Made by a program: the position numbers and the translations under genes. From assembly GCF_964355755.1 (NCBI RefSeq), contig NC_092670.1, forward strand, positions 14,385,201 through 14,449,200: a stretch of DNA of 64,000 nt. Direction: 5' to 3'. The first letter of the stretch is position 1, and each line of letters opens with the position of its first letter. Source of the stretch: Antedon mediterranea (Eukaryota > Echinodermata > Crinoidea > Comatulida > Antedonidae). The notes below the pieces were generated by a model. That model had not been told where the DNA came from, searched no databases, and worked only from the letters and a program-made list of their open reading frames with translations. Below are positions 12,201-27,200 of this stretch, piece after piece.

Positions 12201-15200
12201 TACGTATCTCTGCTTATCTTATCTCTGTCTCAGGACCCTGATTATGGAACAACTATTTTTTCTTATAGCAGTTCCTCTTAAAAGCAGTAATTTATTTTAA
12301 TATTCTATGTATAGTTTTATATTGTTATATAATAATTATTTACTATTATTATATCTATGTATGTGTTCATTCTTATACGTCAAAGTTATTGTTTTATCTG
12401 TATTTTTATATATAAGGTCTAATAAAAAATCTGTTTCTTCTGATTTTGACCTTATTTGCCGTTTTATTTGCAACTCATTATTATTTTGTATTTGCCTTAA
12501 TTTTACCGTATTGAATTAAATTGTGCTGTCAATATCTTCTTAATAAACAATATTTATTCACTGATATAATTTATTACAGATGAAGAACCTCCCATCTTCT
12601 TTGGCTGTGATAACTCAACTGTTTATATCAACAATACTGAAGGTGACAGCTTTGCACCATATGAATTTCTACTTGCACCTTCAGCTGACAACATTGAAGT
12701 AGATGCAGATAGGTCCACTGCAAGTATGTCTTCAGGTCAAGATTTTCCAATAGGAGTTAATTATATTACTTACATCATGTATGATACATCTGGAAACCAA
12801 AACAGTTGTAACTTTACCCTTGTGGTTGTAGGTATGTAGTTTCTGTTACTGCTTTTATTTCAATATTGTTGACAATTGTTAAATCTCTTTCAAAAAATGA
12901 AAGATTAGACATTGACATTTATGAGTTCAACGTTTTAAAATGGGCATTTGTATCAGAATTTTGATTAAAGAAGAACATAACTGCAAATTCATATAAAATT
13001 ATTCGTAACAGACTTGTATTTTAATAAATAAGAAAGAACAATGTATATTGGCATTTTTGTCTTTGTTATCTGATTGACAACGCACAGTACAGTAATTACC
13101 ATAAGCTGCCCCAGTGTCATTCTTCTTTTGCCTGTGATATTGCCTTTCAAAGAGTTCCACGTATTTGAGAAATATCTAAGAAAATTTACTTTTATATACA
13201 TCATACAACTCTGTCAATATTATTTTTTAGAAGATTCACATATACATATATTGAATTTTTGAATTTAGCATCTATTGGGGTTTAAGAAAAAAAAAATACT
13301 AACATGTCTGTATCAGTATTATTCAGAATAAAAGTAATTTTATTTTCTATGTCTATTTATCCTAACTTTATAAAATCATATTTAGATAAAGCATTGCATA
13401 AGATAATAATACGAAATCATTTTTTAAGACAAGTTGTTTTTAATTTTACCTGATTTGATAGCTAATTATAACCTGAAAATACTATTTTTTACTTTTACAT
13501 GGCCTATTTACTCCTTTCTTTTGTCAGACATCGAAGATCCAGTTATTGAAAATTGTTCAAACAATATCATAAATGAAACAGATGTTGGAAAAAATTACAC
13601 TAATATTACCTGGACTCCGGCGCCTACAGCTACAGATAATGATGCTGTTGTAAGTTTTGATGGAACACATGATTCAGGAGATTTATTCTATATTGGTGTT
13701 ACAACTGTTAACTATACAGCAGTCGACCCATCAGGAAATATTGCTGTGTGTATTTTCAATGTTACGATAGAAGGTAAGAACAGTTTTATTGTAAATGTTA
13801 TGTATTTTATTATTGTATAAACTAAATTTAACAACGATATTCGAATTCTGTAATTAGAGTTTACTTTTATGTATAATTTTTATTTATACAGATAAGGAGT
13901 CTCCTACCTTGAACTGTTTGTCCAATGTGCAATCTTGTGCAATCTCGCTTGCAATTTTAATTTCTAACCTTTGTGCAATATGTTATTTTCAAGTAATCTT
14001 TTCCATTCTTTCTAAACAGATGAAGAAGACCCTGTGATAACAGGCTGTCCAATGAACATTGTTTTGAATACTACAAGTATGTTACCATTCACTAATGCTA
14101 CTTGGATGACTCCAAATGCTACAGATAATTCAGGCAATGTTACATTAGTCTCTACACATAACCCTGGTGATGGCTTTGCAGCAACAACATCTCAGGTTAC
14201 TTACACAGCAACTGATCCGTATGGAAACAAAGACATCTGTACATTTAATGTTACTGTAGTTGGTAAGATTAACGTTTAATTTGTATTAAACAATTATTGT
14301 AAAACATGTTAATGAATTTACAAAGTTTCTTAACAAAAATATTACCTTTCATAAAAAGAAAGATATAAACTGAATTATACAAAATGTACTTTAGATAATA
14401 CATTTTTTATTCAATTTGTTAAACAGATGCTGAGTCTCCTACCTTGAACTGTGTGTCCAATGTGACTGTGCACACCGATTTAAATTCAGCAACAGCTAAT
14501 GTATCTTGGCCAATACCAGAAACAACAGACAACAGTGGGATAGAACCTACATTAACCTCTAACTATGAACCATATACACTGTTTAATATTGGAACAACTC
14601 TAGTAATGTACACATCAACAGATGCATCAGATAATGTGCAAACTTGTATGTTTAATGTAACTGTAATTGGTAAGTACAATTGATAGGTATAAATATTACA
14701 ACTACTAAAATGTAAAAAAAAGATAAACTTTCTTATTTGGTATAGTAGGGTGGCCAATGTGAGCTTTTCCATCATGGGGTTGGGTGGGGGGGGGGGCCTT
14801 TTGTTTTAATAGCAGGCAACCATGTGGAATATATCCCTTATGGGATGACAAAAAGATGAGGGTGTGGATACCACTCTCAAATTTAAGGTGAAATGTTATT
14901 TTTAAGGTTGTAAGATCAAATATGGTAAAATAGAGGATTAAGTTGTTTTCAACAACGTATAAGCTAATTAAAAGAAATGTAACCATTATTGTATCATTAT
15001 TGAAATATTGTGGTAGATGGTCAAGTTCATCAATTTTTCAACTTCAAAGTTTAAAGGTCATTTTCAAGGTCATCAGGTCAAATAGAGCACAAACCTGTTA
15101 ATTATCAGTATTGATTGATTTTCATGATAGCCTGAGGCTGATGGTTATAGGAGGTTGCTATTGGAGTTACAAAGTGCACATTATACATCAACTTTTCATG

Positions 15201-18200
15201 TATAATTGCATAAGCTTCTTTGTGATTGACATAGAAGAATGTCTGAAAACTTTGTCATATTTGTTCTCGTCCAAACCGATGAATGTGGCCCAAAACACAT
15301 ATGGAAGTACAGATTAGTACATTGGGACTATCCTTTCAATCATGTCACTGCTTTTATCAACCCCTTTCCAGTGTAATGATCAAATACAACAAAATGATGA
15401 AATATCTAGGTAACTTGCATACATACATACTTGCATAGTCACCAAATGTTTGACAGCCATGCTGAGTATTTACAACTCACTGATCCTATAATGCATAACA
15501 ATCATGTTTAAAAGTTTTCTTCTGGAACATCTGTGGGTATTTCAACGCCATCCATCAAGATATGTGAAGTCAGATTTGGTTAAAGATATTAAAATTATAC
15601 TCCAATGGTTGGTCAACAGATTTTCTGTCAATACAATACAATACAATTTAATGGAATCACTTGTGTAACAGTGGCACACGTTAGGCAATACCTAACGGTG
15701 CATCCAAAGCAAAATTAAAAAGAAAAAGCAAAATAACATGACGAATAAGAGATCTAGTCTCACTGAATAAGTAGTTCAACTACTATACTTAGATAATAAT
15801 AAAGTTCTTTGGTACAAATTAAAAGCAATTAATATACAGTTTATATATAAAAAAAACCAATTTAAACATTATTTGCAGGGTTATTAAAAATTTCGGTTCG
15901 TTTTTTCAAAGAATCTTTTAAATATATCTTATAAAACTTTTCAAAAATTGAACCAAGTGTGGCATTCTCAGAAAATAAATCATCAAGTAAATAGTGAAGT
16001 TTTAGGTCAACAGAACAATTTGTAAATATGTCCCAGTACTCTAGTAGATTGTTTTCATAATTTACAACTACCATTAACATTCTCGTGCCAACCAATCTTT
16101 AGACCTAGCTTTAAATTTTTAATTTACTCCTTTAAAGTCAATTTTGTCGTCCAAGTATTTTTCGAATGATGATTTATCTTTATACATTAAATAATTGTTC
16201 AATGTTGATTTCTTTTGGGCTCTTTCGAACCATTCTTGATCATCATTATTACAATTTACTGGCATAAAATTTAATGAAAGGTCAACTAATGGATCTATAT
16301 TAAAATAATTACACAGATTGTATTTTGAAAGCCACTTCCATTTCAGATGATTTTGATTTTGCATGATTGCTTTGAAGAGTAGACGTGGCCACCTATCATC
16401 ATCTAAGTTCTTCAACCGTTGGAAATATTTTATTCTAAAGTTGTTATGTATAGTGGCAAGTGAGTACCATCCTAGGCCACCATAGAGAGCTTCTTTAGCT
16501 GTATTTCTAGGTGCTTTTAGAATTATCCTTGCCATTTGATACTGAAGGTTTTCTATTTTTTCAGATTTCCCTCCACTTAACCAAACGCAGCATCCATAAT
16601 TGATAGTGGGCAAGCCAATCACTCTCCAAAGCAAATCACCAAAATAAACTCTATTAAAATCATCTTGGTTGTAAATTATAGATTTTATGTATGCAATTAT
16701 CCTATTACCTTTCTATAGGACTTCCTCAACATGTTGTGAATCGGTGTTTACGTTAGAGATGTAGATCCCAAGATATTTATAAGAATTAGTTTCCGTAATG
16801 TAGTTTGTTTGTCCGTTGTCCGGTGATGAGGACATTGGATTTGTTAAAATTAAAAGCAAGCTTCCACTTTCTGGAAAATTTACTTGCTGTTTGAAGAAGA
16901 AGGTTCAATTCTCTTTCGTCATCACCGATTAACACTACATCGTCAGCCCAAAAGAGAGCTCCAATTCTAATATCAAATATGTTTACTCCAAGGTCTTTGG
17001 TACGTATCATTGTTTGGGAGTTCATTTATAAAGATGGAAAATAAAATTGGGGATAGTAAACACCCTTGTTTTACACCTTCTTCTACACCTTCTTCAATGT
17101 TAAAAAGTCATTTTCAATATCACCAAACCTAACTTTACCTTTTACATTCATATAAAGATTCTTAATAATTTCGAGCATATTACCCTTAATAACTATTCTC
17201 TTTACAGCTGAAAAAGTCCATCTCTCCAAACAGTTTCAAATGCTTTTTTTTAAATCCAAAAAAAGTGAGAAATGTTTTTTTTTCTTCTGATTGTCTTGCA
17301 TTTATAATGCTCTTAAGTGTGAAGATGTGATCTCCACATCTTCTTTCTGCCATAAAACCACCCTGATCTTTGCTCAAGAGGTTGAATTCTTCAATGAAGT
17401 TTGACACTGTTTAGGAGATGATACGTTTATAAACTTTAGCAACACATGAGTTGAGCGTGATACCCCTGTAGTTGTTTAGATCTCTAGGATCACCTTTTTT
17501 TAAGAGCGGAATTATTGTACCCATGTTCCAATCATTTGGGATAGTTTTAAGTTCACATAACCTCTTAAATAGATTAAACAGTGAATTTGTAAGAGCATGA
17601 CCTCCATTTTTTAACATTTCATTTGTTATCGTATCTAAGCCTGGACTTTTGTTGTTTTTGCAATGTTTGATTGCATTGGCATCGTCATCGAAAGTGTTGT
17701 CAGTTGTTTTGATATACTATATCGAAACAGTTGCCTTATAGAAATCCGCAAGGATTAGAGCGATGCTTCTCAATCTCAGGGAAGTTATAAGCTTTTTTAT
17801 TTCTTTCAATAATTGGTTACTTTAAATGTAAGATCTTCCTTATCATCTGTCAGGTCGAAAGAATATTGTGTATTCTGTGTAATTTGTAATCAGTCTGACC
17901 AGTCATGCAGAACCTATCACTGAATTACAGCATTTCTTGTTATACCAATGTTTCTATTTTGAATCTATCGATCATCCACTCAGTGTTTAAAATATATATT
18001 TGGTTCTGATTAGTTTAGATAGGTAAACTTGTATACCCTTTTAACCTCATTTCTACAACGAATCCAATCGGTTTTTAAATGTGTTTGTGGTTTCAGAAAT
18101 GACGACTTTGGTTGGCAAACTATTCCAATATATAAATACTCATTGTAAAAAAGTGGATCAGTCCTTTGTGAAATTTAGGTTTGAAAAGTCTTTAAAGCTG

Positions 18201-21200
18201 ATGTCCTCGTGTATTTCTGCTTACATTGCATCTCATTTGAAGGAAGTCTTCCTTGGTTACATACACCCTCGAAACCTTTTGACCATTTTGAATGTTTCAA
18301 TCAAGTCACCATGAATTTGTCTGTCGTACAGGGTTGTTAGGCCACGAAACTTTTAACAATCTTAGTATGAATAATAATGGATAGCTGTAATTAGTTTAGA
18401 CTCACGACGTTGTCCTCTTACAAGTGTGTTTACTAGTCTTTTTTGGAGATATGGATTCCATACCGGGACACAGAATTTGAGGTGTGGGTGAACGTAATGT
18501 TTGTAAATAACGTTAAAAACCAACCAACCATGTGCATAAAGGACCTCTTAATTTACCTCCGGCAAGAAGGTATATGTAATCGATTGCGTGTGTTTGTTTG
18601 TTTGTTAGCAGGATTACTCAAACAGTAATTACAAGATCTTTCCCAAAATAAAAATACAGATTGATATGTGGTTAAGGACCACTCCATTAAATTTTGGAGG
18701 CAATCCGGACCACGATCCCAATTCTGGACCACTTTTAAACATTATTTTCAGACTTGCTAGTGTGAAAAGATAGGAAAGAAATTTCAAAAGCCGGTGAGCA
18801 GTCTTAAAGTAACAAGTAAACTAAAATGTTATTTTCTCAAGAACTACTTGTCCAAAAAAAGGCAAGAATTATATTTTTGGATTTGTAATTTAAAAACATA
18901 ATTAGATTTAATGTACAATTTTTTTTGTTGCAAGTAGTTTAAAGACCCTATTCTGTTCTATTGTTAGTCGGCTGAAGCTATTTTTAGTTGAAAGGCGGGA
19001 TGCATAACCTTTACACCAAACTCGCATACACATGCTTGTAGTGAAATTAGCCTAAATCACACACAGCATTAAGACACACACTTTCTGGTGACTAAATCTG
19101 ATGTAGAAGAATTTTACAGTAGGCGAAGGTATGCCCTCTCGGAGTGGCTTTCTAGTTACTTAAGGAGTTTCATATCTGTTATCACCATCGGCCAAGATAG
19201 CATAGATTCGAAGGCCTCAAGAAGGAGAACCCATTTACCATTCCTTCCGACCTTGATAAAGTCCAATAGTTAGGATTTTTTAAAACAAAGACTCCATATT
19301 CAGGTTTCTCTTTCGAGATTTCTTGAAACACAAACTTCAACAAAAACTTGTATCATTGAAAAAATGAAAAAAAAAAAAATGTTTAAATAATGACATTACT
19401 ATTGTAAGTAATATTAATAATATTATAGTAAAAGACCATCTTATACACATATAGTGTTCCATACACATAATACTTGACCTATTTTTTTACAAAAAAGATT
19501 ATTAAATTAACAACAGACTGGGGAAAGCCTATTATAAAACTGTATGCACTTTACAGAAGTATGTGAAAACAATATTTTGAGAAAATGACACTTTTTGTAT
19601 TTAATTTCCTATGTTTTTATGTGTAAAATAAAATGTTTGTCTCATAATTACTATAATATGAAACATCAGTTGATCTTCAAAAATACTTTTTTTTTGGATA
19701 GATCTGATGATGTAGATGATTTTTCGTGATTTAAATAAAAATCTTATATTTTGACCTTGTTTGACCTCTTGGACACATAAACTTACCTTAAAAACCAAAA
19801 CTGAAGATGGCATCTACCCCTATCGTTTTTGTCACCCCACAAAGGGTACATTCAACACGGTTGCCTGCTATTAACAAAAAATGCCCCCAAAACTTTTTAT
19901 AGAGGACTTTTGTGTATTTGGCCTCTCTACTAGTATTTCTATAATCTATTAATAATAAAATATTTTTAGATAATTTTAATGATTTTCAGTAAAAAAGTTT
20001 TCATGGAATTGGTTATAAATAAATATTTTGCATAAGAATGCAAACAATCGACCAACCTCATACCTTCTCACTTGCAATTTTAATATTCTTACCTTTGTGC
20101 AATATGTTATTTTCAATTAATCTTTTCCATTTTTTCTAAACAGATGAAGAAGACCCTGTGATAACAGGCTGTCCAATGAACATTGTTTTGAATACTACAA
20201 GTATGTTACCATTCACTAATGCTACTTGGATGACTCCAAATGCTACAGATAATTCAGGCAATGTTACATTAGTCTCTACACATAACCCTGGTGATGGTTT
20301 TGCAGAAACAACAACTCAGGTTACTTATACAGCAACTGATTCGTATGGAAACAAAGACATCTGTACATTTAATGTTACTGTAATTGGTAAGATTAATGTT
20401 TAATCTGTATTAAACAATTACTATAAAACATGTTAATGTTTTTACACAGTTTCTTTAAAAAATAATACTTTTAAAGAGAAAGATAAACTGCATTACAAAA
20501 TGTACTTAGATAATGTATTTTTTTCAACAGATACCGAGTCTCCTACTTTGGACTGTGTGTCCAATGTGACTGTGTACACCGATTTAAATTCAGCAACAGC
20601 TAATGTGTCCTGGCCAATACCAGAAACAACAGACAACAGTGGGTTAGAACCTACATTAACCTCTAACTATGAACCCTATACACTGTTTGATATTGGAACA
20701 ACTCTAGTAATGTACACATCAACAGATGCATCAAATAATATGCAAAGTTGCATGTTTAATGTAACTGTAATTGGTAAGTACGATTAATAGGTATACATAT
20801 TACAACTACTAAAACATAAACAAAATGATAAACTTTTTATTTAGTATTTCTTTAATCTATTACAGATAATGAAGATCCACTATTTGATTGCCCCAGTGGC
20901 AACATTACGGCATATACAGATGAGTCCCAATCATACTCAACTGTGTATTGGAATGTGTCAGTTACTGATAATTCAGGTAATGTTACATATAATTGTACAA
21001 GGGAATCTGGTGACCAGTTTGATGCTGTTTGGCCAATTATACAACACAATGTAAGCTGCATAGCACAGGATCTATCTGGAAATGACGCATCTTGCTTTTT
21101 CTCTGTAACTGTTGATGGTGAGTTTATATACTTTCTATTATATTGATTTTTGTGTACAAAATGTTTTTTATTTTTGAATCGTATGTCTACAGTATACAAA

Positions 21201-24200
21201 AACACTACAACAAAATAACTGATTCTCATTAGTTTATTGTTTTATTATTGCAACTAAATAAACATGATCTTGTTTGGATAATACATTGGTTGGTTTAAAC
21301 ATTCAACTGTTATTATTAAAGAGTTCAATAAAATTTTAATTTTTTTTTTCTTATAGATAATGAAAATCCAAATATAACATGTCCCAGTGACTTCAATGTG
21401 ACAACAAGCAATGGACAACCAACAGCTTGGATTCAATGGAATGTTGAATACACAGACAACACAGAATCTTTATATAATCTCAGCCTAACAGGATCAGGTC
21501 CAAGTTATAATCAATCTGGTGAAAACTTTCCAATTGGAACAACAATACTTGAATATATTGTAACTGATGCATTTGGAAACAGTGTTAACTGTACATTTTA
21601 TGTCACTGTACGAGGTGAATATTAGTTATGTAAAGTATTTTTAGATAATTTTAATGATTTTCAGTAAAAAAGTTTTCATGGAATTCGGTATAAATAAACA
21701 TCTTGTCTAAGAATACAAACAAGCCACAAACATCATACCGTCTCACTTGCAATTTTAATTTCTTACCTTTGTGCAATATTTTATTTTCAAGTAATCTTTT
21801 CCATTCTTTCTAAACAGATGAAGAAGATCCTGTGATATCGAGCTGTCCAATGAACATTGTTTTGAATACTACAAGTATGTTACCATTCACTAATGCTACT
21901 TGGATGACTCCAAATGCTACAGATAATTCAGGCAATGTTACCTTAATCTCTACACATAACCCTGGTGATGGTTTTGCAGCAACAACAACTCAAGTTACTT
22001 ACACAGCAACTGATCCGTATGGAAACAAAGACATCTGTACATTCAATGTTACTGTAATTGGTAAGATTTAACATTTTGTATTTAACAATTACTATAAAAC
22101 ATGTTAATGTATTTAAATTTCTTTAAACAATAGAACTTTTCATAAAGAGAAAGATAAACTGCATTACAAATTTATTCTTTCAATTTATTAAACAGATGCT
22201 GAGACTCCTACTTTGAACTGTGTGTCCAATGTGACTGTGTACACCGATTTAAATTCAGCAACAGCTAATGTGTCCTGGCCAATACCAGAAACAACAGACA
22301 ACATAGGGTTAGAACCTACATTAACCTCTAACTATGAACCCTATACACTGTTTGATATTGGAACAACTCTAGTAATGTACACATCAACAGATGCATCAAC
22401 TAATATGCAAAGTTGCATGTTTAATGTAACTGTAATTGGTAAGTACGATTAATAGGTATACATATTACAACTACTAAAACATAAACAAAATGATAAACTT
22501 TCTTATTTGGTATTTCTTAATCTATTACAGATAATGAAGATCCAATATTTGATTGCCCCAGTGGCAACATTATGGCATATACAGATGAGTCCCAATCATA
22601 CTCAACTGTGTATTGGAATGTGTCAGTTACTGATAATTCAGGTAATGTTACATATAATTGTACAAGGGAATCTGGTGACCAGTTTGAAGGTGTTTGGCCA
22701 ATTATACAACACAATGTAAGCTGCATAGCACAGGATCCATTTGGAAATGATGAATTTTGCTTTTTCTCTGTAACTGTTGATGGTGAGTTATTATGATTTT
22801 ATTGTATAGAGCTGTGTGTACAAATGTTTATTTTTTGAAATCTTAAGTTTACAGTAAACAGTAACAATAAATTACAACAAATAACATATTCTCATTAGTT
22901 TATTCTTTGATTATTGCAATTCAATATGAATACACACAGTATGTTATATCATACCTGGCATACTACTATTTCATCAGATTTCAATCACTCTTGAGTAAAA
23001 CCTACGCTAATTATTAAAATTAAGAATCTTGTTTAACACATTCAAAGTTAAATATTAAAGAAATTAATAAAAATTGTAATTTTGTTTTTCTTATAGATAA
23101 TGAAAATCCAAATATAACATGTCCAAGTGACTTCAATGTGACAACAGACAATGGACAACCAACAGCTTGGATTCAATGGGATGTTGAATACACAGACAAC
23201 ACAGAATCTTTATATGATCTCAGCCTAACAGGATCAGGTTCAAGTTATAATCAATCTGGTGAAAACTTTCCAATTGGAACAACAATACTTGAATATATTG
23301 TAACTGATGCATTTGGAAACAGTGTTAACTGTACATTTTATGTCACTGTACGAGGTGAAAATTAGTTATGTAAAATATTTTTAGATAATTTTAATGATTT
23401 TCAGTAAAAAAGTTTTCATGGAATTCGGTATAAATAAACATCTTGTCTAAGAATACAAACAAGCCACAAACATCATACCGTCTCACTTGCAATTTTAATT
23501 TCTTACCTTTGTGCAATATTTTATTTTCAAGTAATCTTTTCCATTCTTTCTAAACAGATGAAGAAGATCCTGTGTTATCGAGCTGTCCAATGAACATTGT
23601 TTTGAATACTACAAGTATGTTACCATTCACTAATGCCACTTGGATGACTCCAAATGCTACAGATAATTCAGGCAATGTTACCTTAATCTCTACACATAAC
23701 CCTGGTGATGGTTTTGCAGCAACAACAACTCAAGTTACTTACACAGCAACTGATCCGTATGGAAACAAAGACATCTGTACATTCAATGTTACTGTAATTG
23801 GTAAGATTTAACATTTTGTATTTAACAATTACTATAAAACATGTTAATGTATTTAAATTTCTTTAAACAATAGAACTTTTCATAAAGAGAAAGATAAACT
23901 GCATTACAAATTTATTTTTTCAATTTATTAAACAGATGCTGAGACTCCTACTTTGAACTGTGTGTCCAATGTGACTGTGTACACCGATTTAAATTCAGCA
24001 ACAGCTAATGTGTCCTGGCCAATACCAGAAACAACAGACAACAGTGGGTTAGAACCTACATTAACCTCTAACTATGAACCCTATACACTGTTTGATATTG
24101 GAACAACTCTAGTAATGTACACATCAACAGATGCATCAACTAATATGCAAAGTTGCATGTTTAATGTAACTGTAATTGGTAAGTACGATTAATAGGTATA

Positions 24201-27200
24201 CATATTACAACTACTAAAACATAAACAAAATGATAAACTTTCTTATTTGGTATTTCTTAATCTATTACAGATAATGAAGATCCAATATTTGATTGCCCCA
24301 GTGGCAACATTATGGCATATACAGATGAGACCCAATCATACTCAACTGTTTATTGGAATGTGTCAGTTACTGATAATTCAGGTAATGTTACATATAATTG
24401 TACAAGGGAATCTGGTGACCAGTTTGAAGGTGTTTGGCCAATTATACAACACAATGTAAGCTGCATAGCACAGGATCCATTTGGAAATGATGAATTTTGC
24501 TTTTTCTCTGTAACTGTTGATGGTGAGTTATTATGATTTTATTGTATAGAGCTGTGTGTACAAATGTTTATTTTTTGAAATCTTAAGTTTACAGTAAACA
24601 GTAACAATAAATTACAACAAATAACATATTCTCATTAGTTTATTCTTTGATTATTGCAATTCAATATGAATACACACAGTATGTTATATCATACCTGGCA
24701 TACTACTATTTCATCAGATTTCAATCACTCTTGAGTAAAACCTACGCTAATTATTAAAATTAAGAATCTTGTTTAACACATTCAAAGTTAAATATTAAAG
24801 AAATTAATAAAAATTGTAATTTTGTTTTTCTTATAGATAATGAAAATCCAAATATAACATGTCCAAGTGACTTCAATGTGACAACAGACAATGGACAACC
24901 AACAGCTTGGATTCAATGGGATGTTGAATACACAGACAACACAGAATCTTTATATGATCTCAGCCTAACAGGATCAGGTTCAAGTTATAATCAATCTGGT
25001 GAAAACTTTCCAATTGGAACAACAATACTTGAATATATTGTAACTGATGCATTTGGAAACAGTGTTAACTGTACATTTTATGTCACTGTACGAGGTGAAA
25101 ATTAGTTATGTAAAATATTTTTAGATAATTTTAATGATTTTCAGTAAAAAAGTTTTCATGGAATTCGGTATAAATAAACATCTTGTCTAAGAATACAAAC
25201 AAGCCACAAACATCATACCGTCTCACTTGCAATTTTAATTTCTTACCTTTGTGCAATATTTTATTTTCAAGTAATTTTTTCCATTCTTTCTAAACAGATG
25301 AAGAAGATCCTGTGTTATCGAGCTGTCCAATGAACATTGTTTTGAATACTACAAGTATGTTACCATTCACTAATGCCACTTGGATGACTCCAAATGCTAC
25401 AGATAATTCAGGCAATGTTACCTTAATCTCTACACATAACCCTGGTGATGGTTTTGCAGCAACAACAACTCAAGTTACTTACACAGCAACTGATCCGTAT
25501 GGAAACAAAGACATCTGTACATTCAATGTTACTGTAATTGGTAAGATTTAACATTTTGTATTTAACAATTACTATAAAACATGTTAATGTATTTAAATTT
25601 CTTTAAACAATAGAACTTTTCATAAAGAGAAAGATAAACTGCATTACAAATTTATTTTTTCAATTTATTAAACAGATGCTGAGACTCCTACTTTGAACTG
25701 TGTGTCCAATGTGACTGTGTACACCGATTTAAATTCAGCAACAGCTAATGTTTCCTGGCCAATACCAGAAACAACAGACAACAGTGGGTTAGAACCTATA
25801 TTAACCTCTAACTATGAACCCTATGCACTGTTTGATATTGGAACAACTCTAGTAATGTACACATCAACAGATGCATCAAATAATATGCAAAGTTGCATGT
25901 TTAATGTAACTGTAATTGGTAAGTACGATTAATAGGTATACATATTACAACTACTAAAACATAAACAAAATGATTAACTTTCTTATTTGGTATTTCTTAA
26001 TCTATTACAGATAATGAGGATCCAATATTTGATTGCCCCAGTGGCAACATTATGGCATATACAGATGAGACCCAATCATACTCAACTGTTTATTGGAATG
26101 TGTCAGTTACTGATAATTCAGGTAATGTTACATATAATTGTACAAGGGAATCTGGTGACCAGTTTGAAGCTGTTTGGCCAATTATACAACACAATGTAAG
26201 CTGCATAGCACAGGATCCATTTGGAAATGATGAATTTTGCTTTTTCTCTGTAACTGTTGATGGTGAGTTATTATGATTTTATTGTATAGAGCTGTGTGTA
26301 CAAATGTTTATTTTTTGAAATCGTAAGTTTACAGTAACAGTAACAATAAATTACAACAAATAACATAATCTCATTAGTTTATTCTTTGATTATTGCAATT
26401 CAATATGAATACACACAGTATGTTATATCATACCTGGCATACTACTATTTCATCAGATTTCAATCACTCTTGAGTAAAACCTACGCTATTTATTAAAATT
26501 AAGAATCTTGTTTAACACATTCAAAGTTAAATATTAAAGAAATTAATATAAATTGTAATTTTGTTTTTCTTATAGATAATGAAAATCCAAATATAACATG
26601 TCCAAGTGACTTCAATGTGACAACAGACAATGAACAACCAACAGCTTGGATTCAATGGGATGTTGAATACACAGACAACACAGAATCTGTATATGAGCTC
26701 AGCCTAACAGGATCAGGTCCAAGTTATAATCAATCTGGTGAAAACTTTCCAATTGGAACAACAATACTTGAATATATTGTAACTGATGCATTTGGAAACA
26801 GTGTTAACTGTACATTTTATGTCACTGTACGAGGTGAATATTTGTTGTGTAAAATATTATTTATGATTTTTGTGATTTGAAGTCTCAGTGTGTTGTCACC
26901 TGCAATGATTGATTTTTTATTTTCTTGTAGTTTTTACCATGTTAACATGTGCAAATCTATAAGCAAAAGCCCACTAGACATTTTTAAACCTTATTATAAT
27001 TATGAGGAAAGCGTTGTAGTCATCCAACCCAAGACAAATTGCTCATTAATTTTTTCAGCACACAATCGTCTTGTGCTGCAATGAAAGCTGTCCGGAACAG
27101 GCAATGTAAAGTTAAACAGCTACACATATTCAAGCAACTCTTTTTAAGGAACTAAATCTAATTTCACTTAAAGTTATAAATACATATCACCAATACATTT

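Larger units (their letters stand above)
14670..20143. other. Long intron (5.5 kb) with LINEs and inverted repeats
   Basis: Between the first A-B pair and the main array. Holds one arm of a dispersed repeat (14740-14950), a minus-strand LINE (about 15631-17705), a minus-strand CR1-like fragment (about 17990-18495), a 0.6-kb dispersed element (18552-19150) and the inverted copy of the first repeat (19735-19935). A run of 12 G lies near 14785-14796. No HYR exon was found. Confidence 0.6.

Noticed and set aside
20852-22726. Antisense open frames such as 20852-21229 and 22517-22726 on the minus strand
   Set aside because: They are mirror images of type C HYR exons on the + strand and recur only because those exons are duplicated.
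20869-26199. Second + strand frame inside type C exons (about 61-70 residues, reading into the acceptor)
   Set aside because: It is an overlapping shadow frame; the HYR frame alone has the domain motifs and fits the splice phases.
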